A stretch of 64,000 bases of DNA from Leptospira broomii serovar Hurstbridge str. 5399 (GCF_000243715.2 NZ_AHMO02000004.1:436501-500500), one strand, 5' to 3'; shown: positions 18,834-31,215, counted from the stretch's first letter. The notes: a model not told the origin generated them from the letters alone. Translations and numbers: made by a program.

Positions 18834-19615
18834 ACGGAAGGATTCTTTTTTACAAATCTCCGCTTCTTCGCTTCGGCTCCCTCGCTTTTGCGATCGGAGT
18901 CTTTTGCGTTTTATCGGGATCATTAAACATTCATGCTCAGGCTACCGATCGGGAGGCAATGGATGAACTCCTAAAAAAAGAACTAAAAGGAGATACGTCC
19001 AAAGCCGATGGCGCCGAGAAGTCGGAAAAGAAGCCTGCTGAGACAGGAAAGGAAACCGGGACGACTCCGGCAGTCAATCCTGTGGAAGAGCGATATAAAC
19101 CGGTCTCGGAAGGGCCAGGCCTGGGCGGTATTCTATTTAGAATCGTATTGGTTCTGGGAATCTTATGCGGCGGCGTTTATTGGATTTTAAAAACGATAGC
19201 GGCATCACGTGATGCAAAGCTGCCGGTTAGAGACGAGATGAATTTATTAAGTAGTCTCTTATTAGGACCGAATAAGCAGCTTCAGATAGTGGAAGTAACC
19301 GGCCAGATTTTTGTATTAGGCGTTGCCGATAGCGGAATCAGCTTAATTTCGGAAATAACCGATCCTGAAACAAAATCCAGACTCCAACGAATGAAGGATG
19401 AATTCCGGCCTCCTGAAGGCGGTTTCTTGGTTTCCGTCTTGGCTCAGTTGAAGGATCTAAACACCAAAATCAGCGGAACTTCCTCTACGGAAGAAACTCT
19501 ACTGAAGCCACAACCTGGAGCGAGGAAGGAAAAGCAGAAAAAGCTGAAACAAAAATTGGACGAGATCAAACGAGAACGGAATAACCTTGAAAACGGGTTA
19601 TTTGATGTGAATTAG
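18830..19615 (+). CDS. fliO: Flagellar export protein FliO
   Basis: FliO helps assemble the FliP/FliR core of the export gate. The 261-residue protein has an N-terminal signal-like segment (about residues 10-36), a charged linker rich in Lys and Glu, one membrane helix ([20 protein letters not shown], about 99-118), and a cytoplasmic domain with [18 protein letters not shown], the short beta-rich motif typical of FliO. A Lys-rich coiled tail ends the protein. The ATG overlaps the fliN stop by four bases, and fliP follows immediately. Position between fliN and fliP strengthens an assignment that sequence alone would leave weaker. Confidence 0.85.
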   Translation: MNGRILFYKSPLLRFGSLAFAIGVFCVLSGSLNIHAQATDREAMDELLKKELKGDTSKADGAEKSEKKPAETGKETGTTPAVNPVEERYKPVSEGPGLGGILFRIVLVLGILCGGVYWILKTIAASRDAKLPVRDEMNLLSSLLLGPNKQLQIVEVTGQIFVLGVADSGISLISEITDPETKSRLQRMKDEFRPPEGGFLVSVLAQLKDLNTKISGTSSTEETLLKPQPGARKEKQKKLKQKLDEIKRERNNLENGLFDVN

Positions 19616-19616
19616 G

Positions 19617-20468
19617 GTGGGTAAGTTGGGTGGATATATTGAAAATAGGACGCGAATTTTGGTTTCTTCATTAAAGAGACATAAAAAGATTATGTGGGCG
19701 ATAGGCACACCGATCTTCGCAGTTTCGCTGCTATTTCTTTTCTCAGGAGGGGAGATATTCGCGCAATCAACCGCGCCTAGGATTCCCATCCCGAATCTAG
19801 GTATTAACGTGAACGAAGCAAAAGGCCCTCGAGAGACGAGTCTTTCTCTCATGATTCTTTTCTTAGTTACGATCCTCTCTTTGGCTCCGGCAATCGTGAT
19901 GTCTCTGACTTCCTTCACTAAAATTGTTATCGTATTGGACTTTGTTAGGCGAGCTCTCTCCATCCAAAACCTACCTCCCAACCAAGTAATGGTCGGTTTG
20001 GCATTATTCATGACCTTCTTTATCATGGCGCCGACTTTGAATATCGTCTATGAAAAGGCGCTTACGCCTTACATGAACGGAAAGATCGATACGAACGAAT
20101 TTTTCGATAAATCCATGGTTCCGATGCGCGAATTCATGATTCGTCAGATAGGTCCGAGCGGCGCTAAGGACGTGGCTCTTTTTTTAAAGATCGGAAAAGT
20201 GGAAAAAGTGGAATCCTTTGACGATGTTCCGAGTTATGTTTTAATTCCCGCCTTTATGCTTTCCGAAATCAAAAAAGCGTTTTGGATCGGAATCATAATC
20301 TTCATTCCGTTTATCGTAGTGGATCTGGTTGTCGCTTCGGCGCTATTATCCATGGGCTTAAATATGCTCCCTCCGGTCATGGTGAGTCTTCCTTTTAAAC
20401 TTATCTTATTCGTCTTAGTGGACGGTTGGAATTTAATCGTCTACGAGCTGGTAAGGAGTTATAAATGA
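19617..20468 (+). CDS. fliP: Flagellar export gate protein FliP
   Basis: Core pore subunit of the flagellar type III export gate in the inner membrane. The protein of about 283 residues has an N-terminal signal sequence ([20 protein letters not shown]), the [19 protein letters not shown] and [21 protein letters not shown] signatures, and the C-terminal hydrophobic hairpin [20 protein letters not shown]. The annotated start is GTG, one base after the fliO stop; TTG 19626 behind AGGGTGGG or ATG 19692 are alternatives, and all keep the signal. It is part of the fliN-fliA run; fliQ overlaps its end by four bases. Confidence 0.95.
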   Translation: MGKLGGYIENRTRILVSSLKRHKKIMWAIGTPIFAVSLLFLFSGGEIFAQSTAPRIPIPNLGINVNEAKGPRETSLSLMILFLVTILSLAPAIVMSLTSFTKIVIVLDFVRRALSIQNLPPNQVMVGLALFMTFFIMAPTLNIVYEKALTPYMNGKIDTNEFFDKSMVPMREFMIRQIGPSGAKDVALFLKIGKVEKVESFDDVPSYVLIPAFMLSEIKKAFWIGIIIFIPFIVVDLVVASALLSMGLNMLPPVMVSLPFKLILFVLVDGWNLIVYELVRSYK

Positions 20469-20728
20469 CCGAAGTCGATGCTATAACATTGATTCGAGAT
20501 GCGCTCTTTGTCACATTAAAGCTTTCATCGCCGATCCTTCTGACTGCGATGATCGTAGGTTTAATTATCGGAATTTTACAGACAACGACTTCCATCCAGG
20601 AGCCGACGATCGCGTTTGTTCCCAAACTTCTCTCCATTTTCGTCGTAATCGTAATTTTTGCGGGTTGGATGCTTCAAACGGCTACGGATTATACTAGAGA
20701 TTTATTTTTAATGATCGAGAAATTTTAG
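20465..20728 (+). CDS. fliQ: Flagellar export gate protein FliQ
   Basis: Small two-helix gate subunit of 87 residues that wraps the FliP/FliR core. It starts [23 protein letters not shown] and contains the conserved [20 protein letters not shown] turn between the helices; family length is about 89. ATG overlaps the fliP stop. fliR begins nine bases downstream. Confidence 0.95.
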   Translation: MTEVDAITLIRDALFVTLKLSSPILLTAMIVGLIIGILQTTTSIQEPTIAFVPKLLSIFVVIVIFAGWMLQTATDYTRDLFLMIEKF

Positions 20729-20737
20729 AGAAATTTA

Positions 20738-21520
20738 ATGGAGTATTTCGTCGGTAATTTCCAAGTTTTTCTTCTGATCCTTGCTAGGATAGTGGGACTC
20801 TTGTCCGTTGCTCCCGTATTCTCATTCGTATCGATTACGTTTGCCCAAAGAATTTCATTAGGTTTTCTGATAGCTGTAATCCTTTTTCCCGTATCGGCGG
20901 GTTTTGTTCCTCCTATTCCCGGAAATATGGTGGATTACGGCTTGGTCGCGATCGGCGAGGTCTTGATCGGAATATTAATGGGATTTTTAATAAGTCTCGT
21001 TTTTGCCTCGTTTCAGATGGCTGGAGAATTTTTCAACGTGCAGCTAGGTTTCGGTTATGCGGAGATTTTGGATCCGATTTCCCAGACGAGTCTTCCGGTT
21101 ATCAGTACTCTAAAAAATATGCTCGGGATGTTGCTATTTTTAACTCTAGGCGCTTATCGTTTCTTGTTCGAAAGTCTTGCATATTCGTTCGAAAAAATTC
21201 AGATTCTAAAGCTCGTCCCTGAAATTCAAGACGGTTTGTATCGAGCAATGGAAGGCGCGGTCGGGGCGATGTTTCTTGTAGCGTTTAAGATCTCTCTTCC
21301 CGTTCTCGGCGTTCTTTTTCTTGTCACAGTTTCGGAGGCATTGATGGGAAAAGCGGCGCCTCAATTGAATATTTTGCAATTGAGTTTCCCGATTAAGATT
21401 GCGATCGGCCTGATCGTACTGATATTGATCGTTCCCTTCATAGTCTCGCAAATGGACTCGGCGTTTCAGCTTTCCTTTGAAAAGGTGAACCTCTTACTAA
21501 AGGAATGGCCGACTTTATGA
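20738..21520 (+). CDS. fliR: Flagellar export gate protein FliR
   Basis: Inner-membrane gate subunit of 260 residues with about six hydrophobic segments. Family features are the N-terminal [18 protein letters not shown], the [18 protein letters not shown] helix and the [18 protein letters not shown] segment (usually ...MG.G.a...dP). The end of the gene overlaps the flhB start by 16 bases, so FliR and FlhB synthesis are probably coupled, which fits their direct contact in the gate (and their fusion in some bacteria). Confidence 0.95.
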   Translation: MEYFVGNFQVFLLILARIVGLLSVAPVFSFVSITFAQRISLGFLIAVILFPVSAGFVPPIPGNMVDYGLVAIGEVLIGILMGFLISLVFASFQMAGEFFNVQLGFGYAEILDPISQTSLPVISTLKNMLGMLLFLTLGAYRFLFESLAYSFEKIQILKLVPEIQDGLYRAMEGAVGAMFLVAFKISLPVLGVLFLVTVSEALMGKAAPQLNILQLSFPIKIAIGLIVLILIVPFIVSQMDSAFQLSFEKVNLLLKEWPTL

Positions 21521-22707
21521 AGTGCTTATGGATCCCACTTGTTTTCCGGCTCTTCCCTCGAAGATGTGAGAACGGAGAGATATCCGACCTATCTTTTGCC
21601 GCTGAAAACTTTCGAATCGATCTGCAACTGTTTGCGGCCGAGGACGAAGGTCGTACTCAACCGGGTAGCGAGAGGAGAAGAAGAGAAGAACGGGAAAAAG
21701 GGAATGTCCCGAAGAGTTCCGAAGTTCCTTCCGCAATCGTTCTACTCGCCGGTGTAGTACTGATGTATATTATGGGAGAATACTTTTTCATGAAGTCGTA
21801 CTACCTACTTCGAAAGTATTTTTTCGGAATTAGATCTGCGGATTCGGTAAGCTTGGAAGCGGTTTCAACACTTATGAATAACGCACTATGGGATATCACC
21901 CAATTACTTTTGCCGTTAATGGGAATTACGGTCGTTGCGGCTATCGTAGGGAACGTTGTCCAAGTAGGATTCTTATTCGCGCCAAGGGCCTTGGCGTTTA
22001 ATTTCAGTCGGATTCGACCGAACTTTAAGAAGGTTCTTCCGAATCGACAAACCCTATTTAATTTGGGAAAATCTTTGGCCAAGGTCGCAATCATCGGCTG
22101 GGTTTCGTACTTTATCATCGAGAAGGATTTCTTCAGGATCCTCATGTTAGGACATATGGGATTGGAAGAGTCGGTTTCTCTGATCACATATACTGCATTC
22201 AAAATATTTGTAGTAGTCGGGATTCTACTATTGGCGATCAGCGTAGGAGACTATTTCTTCCAGCGTTATGAATACGAAGAATCGTTGAAAATGACCCCAT
22301 CTGAAGCCAAACGTGAAATGAAAGAACAGGACGGAGATCCGTCCTTACAAGCGCGTCGTCGCCAGATGGCTCGAGATACGATTAAGAAAAGTCGAATGCT
22401 TACCGAAGTTCCCAAGGCGGACGTCGTCATAACCAATCCGACCCATTTTGCCGTGGCCTTGGAATATAAACCGTCCATTCATAAGGCTCCGATCGTGATT
22501 GCGAAAGGTGTCGACGATTTTGCCCTACGAATCATTCGAGTCGCAAAATCCAACGGAGTTCCCACAGTGGAGGATCGCCCGATGGCCAGAACCTTGTACG
22601 ACGAAGTGGAGATCGGGCAGGAAGTTCCGGCACGCTTCTATACCGCTCTCAGTGTGATCTTTACAAAACTCGAATCCTTCAGGAAAGCGTTCCGTAACGC
22701 ATCGTAG
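21505..22707 (+). CDS. flhB: Flagellar export switch protein FlhB
   Basis: FlhB switches export from rod/hook to filament substrates by cutting itself. The 400-residue product has four membrane helices (about 75-240) and a cytoplasmic domain with the autocleavage site NPTH at residues 311-314, followed by [19 protein letters not shown]. The conserved amphipathic entry segment ([14 protein letters not shown]) lies at about residues 38-51, so roughly 35 extra residues precede it. AAGGA abuts ATG 21505 with no spacing, whereas ATG 21517 is 13 bases from it; either start is possible. Between fliR and flhA, as in many flagellar clusters. Confidence 0.94.
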   Translation: MADFMKCLWIPLVFRLFPRRCENGEISDLSFAAENFRIDLQLFAAEDEGRTQPGSERRRREEREKGNVPKSSEVPSAIVLLAGVVLMYIMGEYFFMKSYYLLRKYFFGIRSADSVSLEAVSTLMNNALWDITQLLLPLMGITVVAAIVGNVVQVGFLFAPRALAFNFSRIRPNFKKVLPNRQTLFNLGKSLAKVAIIGWVSYFIIEKDFFRILMLGHMGLEESVSLITYTAFKIFVVVGILLLAISVGDYFFQRYEYEESLKMTPSEAKREMKEQDGDPSLQARRRQMARDTIKKSRMLTEVPKADVVITNPTHFAVALEYKPSIHKAPIVIAKGVDDFALRIIRVAKSNGVPTVEDRPMARTLYDEVEIGQEVPARFYTALSVIFTKLESFRKAFRNAS

Positions 22708-22724
22708 ACGACTAGGAGAAACGT

Positions 22725-24842
22725 ATGGAAAAGAAATGGTACATGCAGTCGGACTTTATCCTAGGCGCCGGCGCGGTTTCGATCGTCGCGATGTTAGTCG
22801 TTCCCTTGCCGGGAGTGATCCTGGATTTATTGATTTTGTTCAGCCTAGCAATCAGTCTTTTGATCGTATTGACCTCGCTTTCGATCAAGGAGCCCGCGGA
22901 ATTCTCCGTTTTTCCCAGTCTTTTGTTGATAACTACGATTTATCGACTAGCATTAAACGTATCGACTACTAGGCAGATTCTTTCCAAAGGGCCAGCGGTA
23001 AATAGCGCGATCATAGACGCATTCGGGTCCTTCATAGTCGGAAGCGAATCAGGTTTGAGTAAATACGTAGTAGGATTCATAATCTTTCTTATCTTAGTGA
23101 TCGTGCAAGTATTGGTGATCACCAAGGGTGCGACCCGGATTTCGGAAGTCGCTGCCAGGTTCACGTTGGACGCCCTACCCGGAAAGCAGATGGCCATCGA
23201 TATGGAGCTCTCTACCGGAAATATCAACGAAGAAGAAGCCAAGAAACGGAGAAAGAAGATCGAAGCCGAAGTGGATTTTTACGGATCCATGGATGGTGCG
23301 AGTAAATTCGTCCAGGGAGACGTTCGGGCCGGGTTGATCATTACTGCGATCAATTTGATCGGCGGGGTCGTCATTGGAGCCAGTATTAGAGGAGAATCCT
23401 TTGTTTCCGCGATAGAAACTTACGGAAAATTCACCATTGGAGACGGATTAGTATCGCAGATTCCAGCTCTACTAACGACGGTTGCCACCGGTATTATCGT
23501 AACTCGCTCAGGTTCCGAATCCGATTTGGCAAAGCAGTTCAAGACTCAGTTGTTTGCAAATTCGAAGGTTCTGTATGTCGTAGCTGCTTCGATGGGATTG
23601 GGCGCTTTTATTCCGGGACTGCCGTTCATACCTATGCTTTTGATGTCGGGCGGGCTGGCTTATTTGGCCTATTCTATGGAGCGCACCGTCCAGGAGCAAC
23701 TGGACGTTTTGGAGAAGAAGGAAAAAGAATCCGTTTCGGATCGCAAACCTAGAGATTATTACGACGAACTTAGAATCGAACCGATCGAAATCGAATTCGG
23801 TTATCATTTGGTTCCTTTGGTCGATACGTCGCAAGGCGGAACGCTTATGGATCAGATTTCCAATTTGCGTGCAAAGTTCGCGAGAGAGAGCGGGATCGTC
23901 ATTCCACCGATTCGTATTTTAGATAATTTGGAAATTCCGCCGGATCAATTTACGATCAAAATCAACGGCGTGGAAGTCGGTTCGAGTACGATCAGACCCG
24001 ATAAGCTTATGGCGATGCCTTCGGCGGAGAGCCAAGAGATTACTTCCATCGAGGGAGAAGCTTTCGTCGAGCCTGCATATGGAAGAACGGCAAAATGGAT
24101 TTCCTCGGATACGAAGGGCGACGCCGAATCGAAAGGATTCATCGTCGTGGATGCTTCTACAGTCATCATCACTTACCTGCGAGAATTACTTGCGACTCAC
24201 GCCGCAAGTTTATTGGGAAGAGAAGAAGTTAAAAAACTCCTGGATCATTATCGTTCTCAATATCCGACATTGGTCCAGGAACTGGAAGCCGACAAACCCG
24301 GAAATCTAGGAATGCTCCAGCAGGTTTTACAGAATCTTCTTCGGGAAGGTTTGGGAATTCGCAATTTGGTACCGATTTTGGAAACTATCGCAAACAAGAT
24401 GCCCAAGTATCCGAATCCTTACGTTCTTACCGAATTCGTAAGACAAGCCATCTCGAATACGATCGTGAAAGATTATATGGTGGATGGGAAGTTACAGGCC
24501 GTCGTTGTAGAAGGAAGAGTTTTGGACCGCCTGAACAAATCGTTGGCGCAAGACCGACTCGAAGGCAGGGATATTTTGGTTCTTCCTCCCGAATTTCAGA
24601 GACGTCTTTTAGAATCTGTGGCGGAGATGAATCGGAAAATTCAGGAGAGCAGAGGCTTTCCTATTTACGTCGTGAATCGAGAGGTGCGGATGCCTTTTGC
24701 ATATTTCCTGGCCAAGGAATTTCCTCCTCGAAATTTTGCAGTTCTTGCGCTGGAGGAAGTTCATTCTTCCGTTCCCACCGTCATAGTTGGCGAGTTGCGA
24801 GTCACCCAAACGCAGGCAGCCGAGACCGTCGAGACGCTTTGA
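22725..24842 (+). CDS. flhA: Flagellar export gate protein FlhA
   Basis: Large gate subunit that forms the cytoplasmic export ring and uses the proton gradient. It has 705 residues: about eight membrane helices in the first 330, the conserved FHIPEP-type loop region between helices ([29 protein letters not shown], where family members read similarly), then a cytoplasmic domain (about 350-705) with [14 protein letters not shown] and [15 protein letters not shown] motifs. AGGAG lies seven bases before the ATG. Standard length and complete. Confidence 0.97.
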   Translation: MEKKWYMQSDFILGAGAVSIVAMLVVPLPGVILDLLILFSLAISLLIVLTSLSIKEPAEFSVFPSLLLITTIYRLALNVSTTRQILSKGPAVNSAIIDAFGSFIVGSESGLSKYVVGFIIFLILVIVQVLVITKGATRISEVAARFTLDALPGKQMAIDMELSTGNINEEEAKKRRKKIEAEVDFYGSMDGASKFVQGDVRAGLIITAINLIGGVVIGASIRGESFVSAIETYGKFTIGDGLVSQIPALLTTVATGIIVTRSGSESDLAKQFKTQLFANSKVLYVVAASMGLGAFIPGLPFIPMLLMSGGLAYLAYSMERTVQEQLDVLEKKEKESVSDRKPRDYYDELRIEPIEIEFGYHLVPLVDTSQGGTLMDQISNLRAKFARESGIVIPPIRILDNLEIPPDQFTIKINGVEVGSSTIRPDKLMAMPSAESQEITSIEGEAFVEPAYGRTAKWISSDTKGDAESKGFIVVDASTVIITYLRELLATHAASLLGREEVKKLLDHYRSQYPTLVQELEADKPGNLGMLQQVLQNLLREGLGIRNLVPILETIANKMPKYPNPYVLTEFVRQAISNTIVKDYMVDGKLQAVVVEGRVLDRLNKSLAQDRLEGRDILVLPPEFQRRLLESVAEMNRKIQESRGFPIYVVNREVRMPFAYFLAKEFPPRNFAVLALEEVHSSVPTVIVGELRVTQTQAAETVETL

Positions 24843-24881
24843 TCAAAAGAATTATATAAGCTTAATAGAAAGGGAGGATGT

Positions 24882-26159
24882 ATGGATTTCGCAAAGATTA
24901 GAGGCAAAGACCTACAAGATTGCTTAATGCAGATGAAAATGAAGTACGGACCGGAAGCTCACGTTATCGAGCATCGAATCCTTACGGAAGGAGGAGTTTT
25001 CGGAACTGGACTCATGGCGAAAAAAGTCATCGAGATCCAGGTCGGAATCCCTGAAAAAGCGAGTTCTCGCGAAAAGGTCGAGAAGAAGCTTCAAGACTTA
25101 AAAGAACTCCTAAAACAGAAATCGAGTCAAACGGTCGAAAGACGAAAAAGCTTGGACGAAATTCCTTCCTGGGAAGAGCGTTCTCGCCGGACGATTCCAT
25201 CGGTTATATCCTTGCCGGAAGAATTTATTTCCGACGAAGGGAATGCGGAGGAAAAACTCGGAATCTCCTTTGCACAGGAATTTGAACCGAGACTCAGAAA
25301 CGTTAGAAAGTCCGAACCTGATTCCCATCTAGGTCGATTGAAAGACCGGCTAATTCAAGAAGGAATGAGCGCCAGATATGCGAACGAAATTGCATCTGCC
25401 GTCGAACAGCGCCTGTCTCCTTTGGATAGATCCAGGTCCGTTTCCGTTCAGGAAAAAGCGATCGAAGTACTTTCCGAAAGAGTGCAAGCCGAGGCGGATA
25501 TTTTCAAGGGTACCGGGCGTGGACAGAGAAAGGTGGTCTTTTTTGTCGGTCCGACAGGAAGCGGTAAAACCACCAGTATCGCAAAGCTCGCAGCGAAATA
25601 TCATCTGCACATGGGGAAGGCCGTTTCTCTCTATACGACTGACAACTATCGGATTGCCGCAATCGAGCAACTAAAACGGTACGCAGATACCATGGAAATG
25701 CCATTTTATGCAGTAAAGGATCTAAAACGTTTCCAGGAGACTCTTGCGAGAGACGGTTCCGAATTGATTCTGATCGACACTGCAGGTTATAGCCATCGAA
25801 ATATGGATCAACTAGGCAAGATGCACGGTTATCTTTCGGCTTTCGGGGAAAAAGATAGCGTTGAAAATATCCTTGTATTATCGTCTACATCATCGTATCA
25901 TCATTCCCACTCGGTGATGAAAGCCTACGAACCTTTGGGTTTCCGCAGAATTTTATTAACCAAATTAGACGAAGCGGAATTTTTAGGTGGATTTCTGGAA
26001 CTAGCCGATACACTAAATAAGGGTTTTACCCATCTAAGCGTCGGTCAAGAAGTGCCTTTTGATATGATCCCTGCGGATAAGCATCTACTTGCCGAGTGCG
26101 TGGTAAATCCGGAAAGAATCAAAGATATCAGAGGCGAAATCTTCTCTACAATCGGTTAA
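24882..26159 (+). CDS. flhF: Flagellar placement GTPase FlhF
   Basis: SRP-type GTPase that selects the site of flagellar assembly; in spirochetes this means subpolar placement. The 425-residue product has an N-terminal basic, partly disordered region, the helical N domain (about 145-215) and the G domain beginning with [19 protein letters not shown] (Gly223 onward). [12 protein letters not shown] holds the G3 motif and [12 protein letters not shown] the G4 motif. GGAGG five bases before ATG supports the start. It is followed by its usual partner flhG. Confidence 0.95.
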   Translation: MDFAKIRGKDLQDCLMQMKMKYGPEAHVIEHRILTEGGVFGTGLMAKKVIEIQVGIPEKASSREKVEKKLQDLKELLKQKSSQTVERRKSLDEIPSWEERSRRTIPSVISLPEEFISDEGNAEEKLGISFAQEFEPRLRNVRKSEPDSHLGRLKDRLIQEGMSARYANEIASAVEQRLSPLDRSRSVSVQEKAIEVLSERVQAEADIFKGTGRGQRKVVFFVGPTGSGKTTSIAKLAAKYHLHMGKAVSLYTTDNYRIAAIEQLKRYADTMEMPFYAVKDLKRFQETLARDGSELILIDTAGYSHRNMDQLGKMHGYLSAFGEKDSVENILVLSSTSSYHHSHSVMKAYEPLGFRRILLTKLDEAEFLGGFLELADTLNKGFTHLSVGQEVPFDMIPADKHLLAECVVNPERIKDIRGEIFSTIG

Positions 26160-26198
26160 ATCGATCAAGGACGAAGAACGTTCGAGGAAGAGGTTAGG

Positions 26199-27107
26199 AT
26201 GGACCAAGCGACCCAACTACGGAAATTAACCGAGGGTAATACGAGTCTTAAACTCGTTTCTTCAACCAAACCTATGACCAAAATTATTGCAATAGCTTCG
26301 GGAAAAGGCGGGGTCGGAAAAAGTACGATTTCCGTGAATCTCGCTATCTCGATGGCTAAAGCTGGACAGAAGGTTTTGGTTTTCGACGGAGACTTAGGTC
26401 TCGCAAACGTAAATGTTATTTTGGGGATTATTCCCAAATATAATTTATATCATGTTGTTAAGGGACATAAGAGTTTAAAAGATATTATCATTCAAGCACC
26501 GGAAGGCGTGGATATTATTGCGGGAGCGAGCGGTTATTCGCAACTTGCGAACCTGAACGATACGCAAAGAAATAATTTAATCAAAGGTTTTGCGGATCTG
26601 GAATCCTACGACTATATGATCATCGATACCGGGGCTGGGATTAGTTCCAACGTAATCGGATTAACACTGCCTGCGGACGATGTCATCGTAGTGACTACTC
26701 CGGAGCCGACCGCAATCACCGATTCTTACGGCTTGATTAAGGCAATCGTTTCTCAGAGCAGGGACAAAAACCTGAAAATGGTCGTAAATCGAGTTCGCTC
26801 CGCGATCGAAGGGAAGAAAGTCGCCGATCGAGTGATCGATATCTCCGGCCAATTCCTGGAAGTCAGAGTTGAAAATCTAGGCTTTATCTTTCAAGACGAC
26901 GAAGTGGAGAAAAGTATCCGGGAACAAAAACCGTATATCATTCATTCACCAAAAAGTAAGGCGGCTGCCTGCCTCAATCGGATCACTTATTCTCTGCTGA
27001 ATCAAGAAATGGATTCGCAAGAGGATTCCGGAATCGGCGGTTTCTTTAAGAAATTCTTCAATTTCGTGGATGTCCGTGAGAAGCAGCAAAGTTTAGACGA
27101 CAATTGA
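26199..27107 (+). CDS. flhG: Flagellar number ATPase FlhG (FleN/YlxH, MinD-like)
   Basis: MinD-family ATPase that limits flagellar number and stimulates FlhF. The 302-residue protein carries the deviant Walker [11 protein letters not shown] at residues 34-43, preceded by the conserved DQA-type activator helix at the N-terminus ([10 protein letters not shown]), which in FlhG stimulates FlhF GTPase activity. [14 protein letters not shown] and [11 protein letters not shown] provide the A' and Walker B segments. A C-terminal amphipathic helix ([15 protein letters not shown]) may bind membrane. The next gene's TTG overlaps its stop. Confidence 0.94.
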   Translation: MDQATQLRKLTEGNTSLKLVSSTKPMTKIIAIASGKGGVGKSTISVNLAISMAKAGQKVLVFDGDLGLANVNVILGIIPKYNLYHVVKGHKSLKDIIIQAPEGVDIIAGASGYSQLANLNDTQRNNLIKGFADLESYDYMIIDTGAGISSNVIGLTLPADDVIVVTTPEPTAITDSYGLIKAIVSQSRDKNLKMVVNRVRSAIEGKKVADRVIDISGQFLEVRVENLGFIFQDDEVEKSIREQKPYIIHSPKSKAAACLNRITYSLLNQEMDSQEDSGIGGFFKKFFNFVDVREKQQSLDDN

Positions 27108-27592
27108 ACCTTCAGATCGGCTTTCTAATTCTTTTTGCCTTCCTTGGCTTAGTGATCAGCGCAATTTGCGGATTCTTAGCGGGAAATTACGTTAGCCATA
27201 TCCTTTTCATCACGATTCTTTCTACGGTCGGAATGGCAGCCTTTGGGTTCGGCGTATATACGATTCTTGAGATAAAAGTTCCCGAGTTTTTAGAACTGTT
27301 GCGGAACTTCGGAGGTTCGTATGTATCTGCCGAAGACGGGGAAGCGAGAGAAGGAGGGCATTCCGGACTTTATGGAGAGAGAATGGACAGCGACATGTCC
27401 GGGGTAAACTTCGATTCCTCAAGCGGGCCGGAAGAAATTCGAGCCACAGTTGCGGGAATTCCCCGTAAAAAGGCGGATAAATTCGGAGACCATATCATGG
27501 TCGAAAATATCGCCATTAAAAATGAACCGAAACTTATGGCCGAAGCTATTCGAACGATGCTCGCCAGGGACGACGGCAGTTCGGAAAAATAA
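27104..27592 (+). CDS. Hypothetical membrane protein between flhG and fliA
   Basis: I do not recognise this 162-residue protein. It has two N-terminal membrane helices (about residues 4-25 and 29-55) and then a soluble acidic tail with a short ordered stretch near the C-terminus ([32 protein letters not shown]). Start TTG overlaps the flhG stop (TTGA), so translational coupling is likely; there is no separate Shine-Dalgarno. Position in the flagellar run implies a motility role, but nothing in the sequence tells which. In other bacteria this slot is held by small accessory genes of varied kind. Confidence 0.7.
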   Translation: MNLQIGFLILFAFLGLVISAICGFLAGNYVSHILFITILSTVGMAAFGFGVYTILEIKVPEFLELLRNFGGSYVSAEDGEAREGGHSGLYGERMDSDMSGVNFDSSSGPEEIRATVAGIPRKKADKFGDHIMVENIAIKNEPKLMAEAIRTMLARDDGSSEK

Positions 27593-27719
27593 TATTTCCA
27601 AGTCGATGCCCTAGGTTGAACATCCGGGATTTTTATAAGCTTTTTTTCTTATTCTTCTTTTTTTTCATGAAACCGAGACGTATTTTATCCTAGAGCGGCA
27701 TATTTCTCCCGCAATCGGC

Positions 27720-27737
27720 TCTCATTTACTAATGAGA
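27720..27737. promoter_or_regulatory. Inverted repeat upstream of fliA
   Basis: TCTCATT and AATGAGA form a perfect 7-bp dyad around TACT in the 247-bp gap between the membrane protein and fliA. A-rich sequence follows on the plus strand, so it is not a plus-strand terminator. It could be an operator. The gap otherwise holds T-rich tracts (27640-27666) and no gene; its presence suggests that fliA has its own promoter. Confidence 0.4.
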
Positions 27738-27839
27738 CAAAAAACTGCTTGATTTCCCCTTTTTTGCGACAAAAAATGCTATTGCAAATCGGTTTGGTCC
27801 ACGACACTCTTAAACGAGGGACCTTCCCAGTCCGATGTT

Positions 27840-28640
27840 ATGTCCAAACTTTTTGATAAATATAATAATACGGATGAGACGGAACTGTGGAAGTCCTATC
27901 GGGACACCAAAGACCAGAACATACGCAGTTATCTCGTAGAAAAATATTCTCCCTTGGTCAAACACGTTGCGGGTCGCATCGCAATCGGAATGCCTCAGAA
28001 TGTCGAGTTCGACGATCTAGTTTCCTACGGAGTCTTCGGACTTCTGGATGCGATTGAGAAGTTCGATCCGGATCGGCAGATCAAATTCAAAACCTATGCA
28101 ATGACTCGGATTCGCGGTTCTATCTTTGATGAGCTGCGTTCTATCGATTGGATTCCGCGTTCGATCCGCCAGAAGGCGAAACAGCTCGAACAAATCATCG
28201 GGATGTTGGAAAATAAAGAAGGCGCTCATGTCGAAGATGAGGCCATTGCAAAGGAAATGGGTATTTCCGTAGAAGAGTTCAATACTCTTTTAACTAAAAT
28301 CAGCGGTACCTCTCTAGTTTCGCTTAACGATATTTGGTTCCTCGGCGATGAGAACGACGAAGTTTCTTTTATGGAAACTTTGGAATCTCCGATGAATATG
28401 AATCCGGATACGATTATCGAAAAGGAAGAAATCAAGAACGTAATCGTCGAAGCCATCAAAACTCTTCCGGATAAAGAAAAGAAAGTAATCGTCCTTTATT
28501 ATTACGAAGATCTAACGTTGAAAGAGATCGGAGAAGTCCTGGAAGTTACCGAATCAAGAATTTCGCAGTTGCATACTCGCGCAGTCGCGAGGCTTAGAAG
28601 TAAACTGGGAAAAGTGAAATCGGTCATAACTAAAAAGTAA
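27840..28640 (+). CDS. fliA: RNA polymerase sigma factor for flagella (FliA/WhiG type)
   Basis: Sigma-28-type factor that directs late flagellar and chemotaxis transcription. The 266-residue protein has region 2 ([18 protein letters not shown]...[20 protein letters not shown], then [21 protein letters not shown]), region 3 ([16 protein letters not shown]) and region 4 ([40 protein letters not shown]). The WhiG-like wording and the [17 protein letters not shown] segment separate it from housekeeping sigma factors. It is likely held in check by an anti-sigma factor encoded elsewhere. A 7-bp hairpin (28665-28692) follows the stop. Confidence 0.95.
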   Translation: MSKLFDKYNNTDETELWKSYRDTKDQNIRSYLVEKYSPLVKHVAGRIAIGMPQNVEFDDLVSYGVFGLLDAIEKFDPDRQIKFKTYAMTRIRGSIFDELRSIDWIPRSIRQKAKQLEQIIGMLENKEGAHVEDEAIAKEMGISVEEFNTLLTKISGTSLVSLNDIWFLGDENDEVSFMETLESPMNMNPDTIIEKEEIKNVIVEAIKTLPDKEKKVIVLYYYEDLTLKEIGEVLEVTESRISQLHTRAVARLRSKLGKVKSVITKK

Positions 28641-28790
28641 ATTCTCCCTCTATCTTCGGTGAGGCGAGCAACAAGGTAGTCGGAATTGCTCGGTGAATAA
28701 GGGCCTATTCGTTTGGGAGGAATCGCAGAATGATAGCAACAACTCCAGGCTCGAAACGAAACCTGTCTTTACTTTCCTCGGGTAAATAAT

Positions 28791-30776
28791 ATGTCATCCT
28801 TAACTTCTTTCTTAAAAGACCAATCCAAGGAATTAGATCGGCTCCAGAAGGAGCAGGTAGAAGTCATTGCCGAAACATTAGAGAAGTGTGTTCAACTTGC
28901 GGCTTCGCATCTTCGGAAAAAACCCCACGAGATCGATTATATCGTATTAAAGCGCGGGAAGAAGAAGCTCTTCGGTTCCGAACCTTGGCATATTCGAGCC
29001 TCTATCGTTCCCGAAGACAATTTTCTGGACGAACTTTCGGAGTTGGATCAAAAACTTACTGGCGGGTCCGGTAAATTAGTTTCCAAAGATCTAAAGGAGT
29101 TCCTGCAACCGAAAGATAAGGACGGCCGCATTTTAGTGCAGATACTTCGCAACGGAGTTTATCTGACAGTCTTCCCTCCGTCAGGGGAAGGAAGAGCCGT
29201 CGAAATTTCCGAAGTTTCTAAAAAGCTATCCGTTAGGGGCGTTGATCAGGTTGATGACGTTCAAATTCGGAAGTTGGTAAAAGAAGCTAAAGGAGAGCCG
29301 ACCTATATCTCCAACATGAAAGCTAGGCCGGGAATGGAAGCTAAACTGGTCCTGGATGTCGCTATGGATCGGATGAAGGCGAAAGTAACCTTAGTTCCCC
29401 CCAAACCCGGGGGTCGAGATTTAGAGGTTCGGGACGTGATCAACTATCTCAAGAATGCAGGCATTAAATACGGCATCAAGGAAGATGAGATCCAACGACG
29501 TCTGGAGGAAGAGTTCTATAACCAACCCTTTACGGCAGCCGAAGGTGATTTACCGATCAACGGAAAGAATGCTACGATTACCTATCGTGTTCGTACTCAG
29601 AAGAACGTCATATTCCGGGAAGATGAATCCGGCCGTGTCGATTATAAAGATATGGACCTCATTGAGAACGTTGTGGTAGGCCAGTTGCTTGCGGAAAAGA
29701 TTCCCGCGGAAAAAGGGAAATACGGTCGGACCCTGTTTAATGAACTCCTACCGGCCAAAGACGGATTGGATACTGAGCTGAAACAAGGAAAAGGAACTAT
29801 CCTTTCCGACGATAGAACCAAGCTCACCGCGGAAGTAAACGGACAAGTGGTCTATGCCGCCGGTCGTCTCTCCGTAGAGACCGTATATAGGGTAAACGGC
29901 GACGTAGGAATTAAAACCGGAAATGTTACTTTCCTCGGCTCGGTCATTATTACCGGCAATGTGGAAGATAATTATTCGGTAAAAGCCGCTGGGAACATCG
30001 AGATCTACGGAACTGTACAAAAAGCCAATGTGGAAGCCGACGGCGATATCATTATTAGGCAAGGGGTTTCAGGACGCGACGAAGCTCGCATCGAATCCAC
30101 CGGCGGAAACGTGATCGCTAAGTTTATACAGAATGCAACCGTGATTACCGAAAAAGACGTAATCGTGCAAGAAGGGATTCTTCATTGTTTCATTAGCGCA
30201 GGCGGCAAAGTAGTTTCGAACGGGAAGCGAGGTCAAATTGTAGGAGGAACGATTCGTGCAGCCGAACTGATTGCCGCAAAAGTAATCGGCTCTTCCGCCA
30301 ATCCACCGACGGAGCTCGTGGTCGGAACCGATCCGAAGGTCTTGAAACAGATCGCGGACTATGAGGAAAAGCTGGCGGAAAACCAGGGGAAATTCGAACA
30401 ACTTACCAAAAGCCTCAAGACCTTGAAAGCGAGGAAGGAAAGCGACCCGGCTTCTTTTACTCAGGATCATGAGCAGCAATTGGCTAAGACGGCTAAGGCA
30501 GTCGAAAAACTGGAAACTAGAGTTCGAGAATATGATAACGAGATCCAGAACCTTCAAAACTATATGGAAGATAAGGCCGCCAACGGTAAGATTTGTATTG
30601 AAAAGACTTTGTACGGCGGCGTGACTCTCAAAATTCGTAATTCCGACTTTAAGACTCGAAACGAAATCAAGCATAAGACTTTCGTCGAGGAAAACGGTGT
30701 AATTAGGCAACTTCCGTACCAAGACCCGGAACCCGAGAAAAAAGACTGGAGAAAAAATCGAAGTCGAGTAAAATAA
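28791..30776 (+). CDS. FapA/DUF342-family protein with Jag-like N-terminal domain
   Basis: A 661-residue cytosolic protein. Residues about 18-70 look like a Jag_N domain ([36 protein letters not shown] ends with the characteristic K-x-LFG). The middle (about 150-520) is the DUF342/FapA region, with a repeated short-strand pattern likely to fold as a beta-helix ([18 protein letters not shown] and similar rungs near 370-500). A coiled-coil (about 525-610) follows. FapA proteins are called flagellar assembly protein A and some are linked to polar localisation, but the biochemical role is unclear. It is in the flagellar run directly after fliA. Only a weak GGG site precedes ATG. Confidence 0.85.
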   Translation: MSSLTSFLKDQSKELDRLQKEQVEVIAETLEKCVQLAASHLRKKPHEIDYIVLKRGKKKLFGSEPWHIRASIVPEDNFLDELSELDQKLTGGSGKLVSKDLKEFLQPKDKDGRILVQILRNGVYLTVFPPSGEGRAVEISEVSKKLSVRGVDQVDDVQIRKLVKEAKGEPTYISNMKARPGMEAKLVLDVAMDRMKAKVTLVPPKPGGRDLEVRDVINYLKNAGIKYGIKEDEIQRRLEEEFYNQPFTAAEGDLPINGKNATITYRVRTQKNVIFREDESGRVDYKDMDLIENVVVGQLLAEKIPAEKGKYGRTLFNELLPAKDGLDTELKQGKGTILSDDRTKLTAEVNGQVVYAAGRLSVETVYRVNGDVGIKTGNVTFLGSVIITGNVEDNYSVKAAGNIEIYGTVQKANVEADGDIIIRQGVSGRDEARIESTGGNVIAKFIQNATVITEKDVIVQEGILHCFISAGGKVVSNGKRGQIVGGTIRAAELIAAKVIGSSANPPTELVVGTDPKVLKQIADYEEKLAENQGKFEQLTKSLKTLKARKESDPASFTQDHEQQLAKTAKAVEKLETRVREYDNEIQNLQNYMEDKAANGKICIEKTLYGGVTLKIRNSDFKTRNEIKHKTFVEENGVIRQLPYQDPEPEKKDWRKNRSRVK

Positions 30777-30782
30777 GAGGCA

Positions 30783-31148
30783 ATGAGGCTAAATGAGCCC
30801 TTATTGGGATACGGCGCAGCTACTGAGATCCTTCGTCGGACGATGGTGGAGCATCCGCATACTCTGACAAACGTAATCGCCCAAAACGAAAAGGCGGTTC
30901 GAGAGTATAATATCGATAAAAAATATGCGGTGCAGATGTATGCTGAAACGTTTTCGCTTTCTCCAGAGTATAGAGAAAGACTGAGAACGACGTACACTCA
31001 AAAAATCGGCGAGATCGAAAAGGAAATTCGTTCGTTTAAGGGACCTCGTCCCGAAGGCGGCAAGGACAAAATCGTCTCCTATGATAAGTCCGGAAGAAAG
31101 ATAGAATACAAAACCGCTTCCCGCTCATCATTGGATTTGATAGCATAG
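30783..31148 (+). CDS. Hypothetical protein in flagellar run (121 aa)
   Basis: I do not recognise it. The product is soluble and mostly helical, with a conserved-looking start MRLNEPLLGYGAATEILRRT, a helix with Tyr-rich segments (YNIDKKYAVQMYAETF) and a basic tail ending SRSSLDLIA. No signal, membrane helix or metal motif is seen. AGAGG lies only two bases before ATG. It follows the FapA gene by six bases and is therefore almost certainly in the same transcript. A minus-strand frame over the same region is a shadow. Confidence 0.65.
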   Translation: MRLNEPLLGYGAATEILRRTMVEHPHTLTNVIAQNEKAVREYNIDKKYAVQMYAETFSLSPEYRERLRTTYTQKIGEIEKEIRSFKGPRPEGGKDKIVSYDKSGRKIEYKTASRSSLDLIA

Positions 31149-31215
31149 GAAATCGCAATAATCTAAAATCCACTCGGAGGAATGTTGTTGGAAACCCTCT
31201 CCCGAGGTTGGAAAG

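Noticed and set aside
30069..30722. 217-aa minus-strand frame inside the FapA-like gene
   Set aside because: Antisense shadow; the plus-strand protein has a clear domain order.
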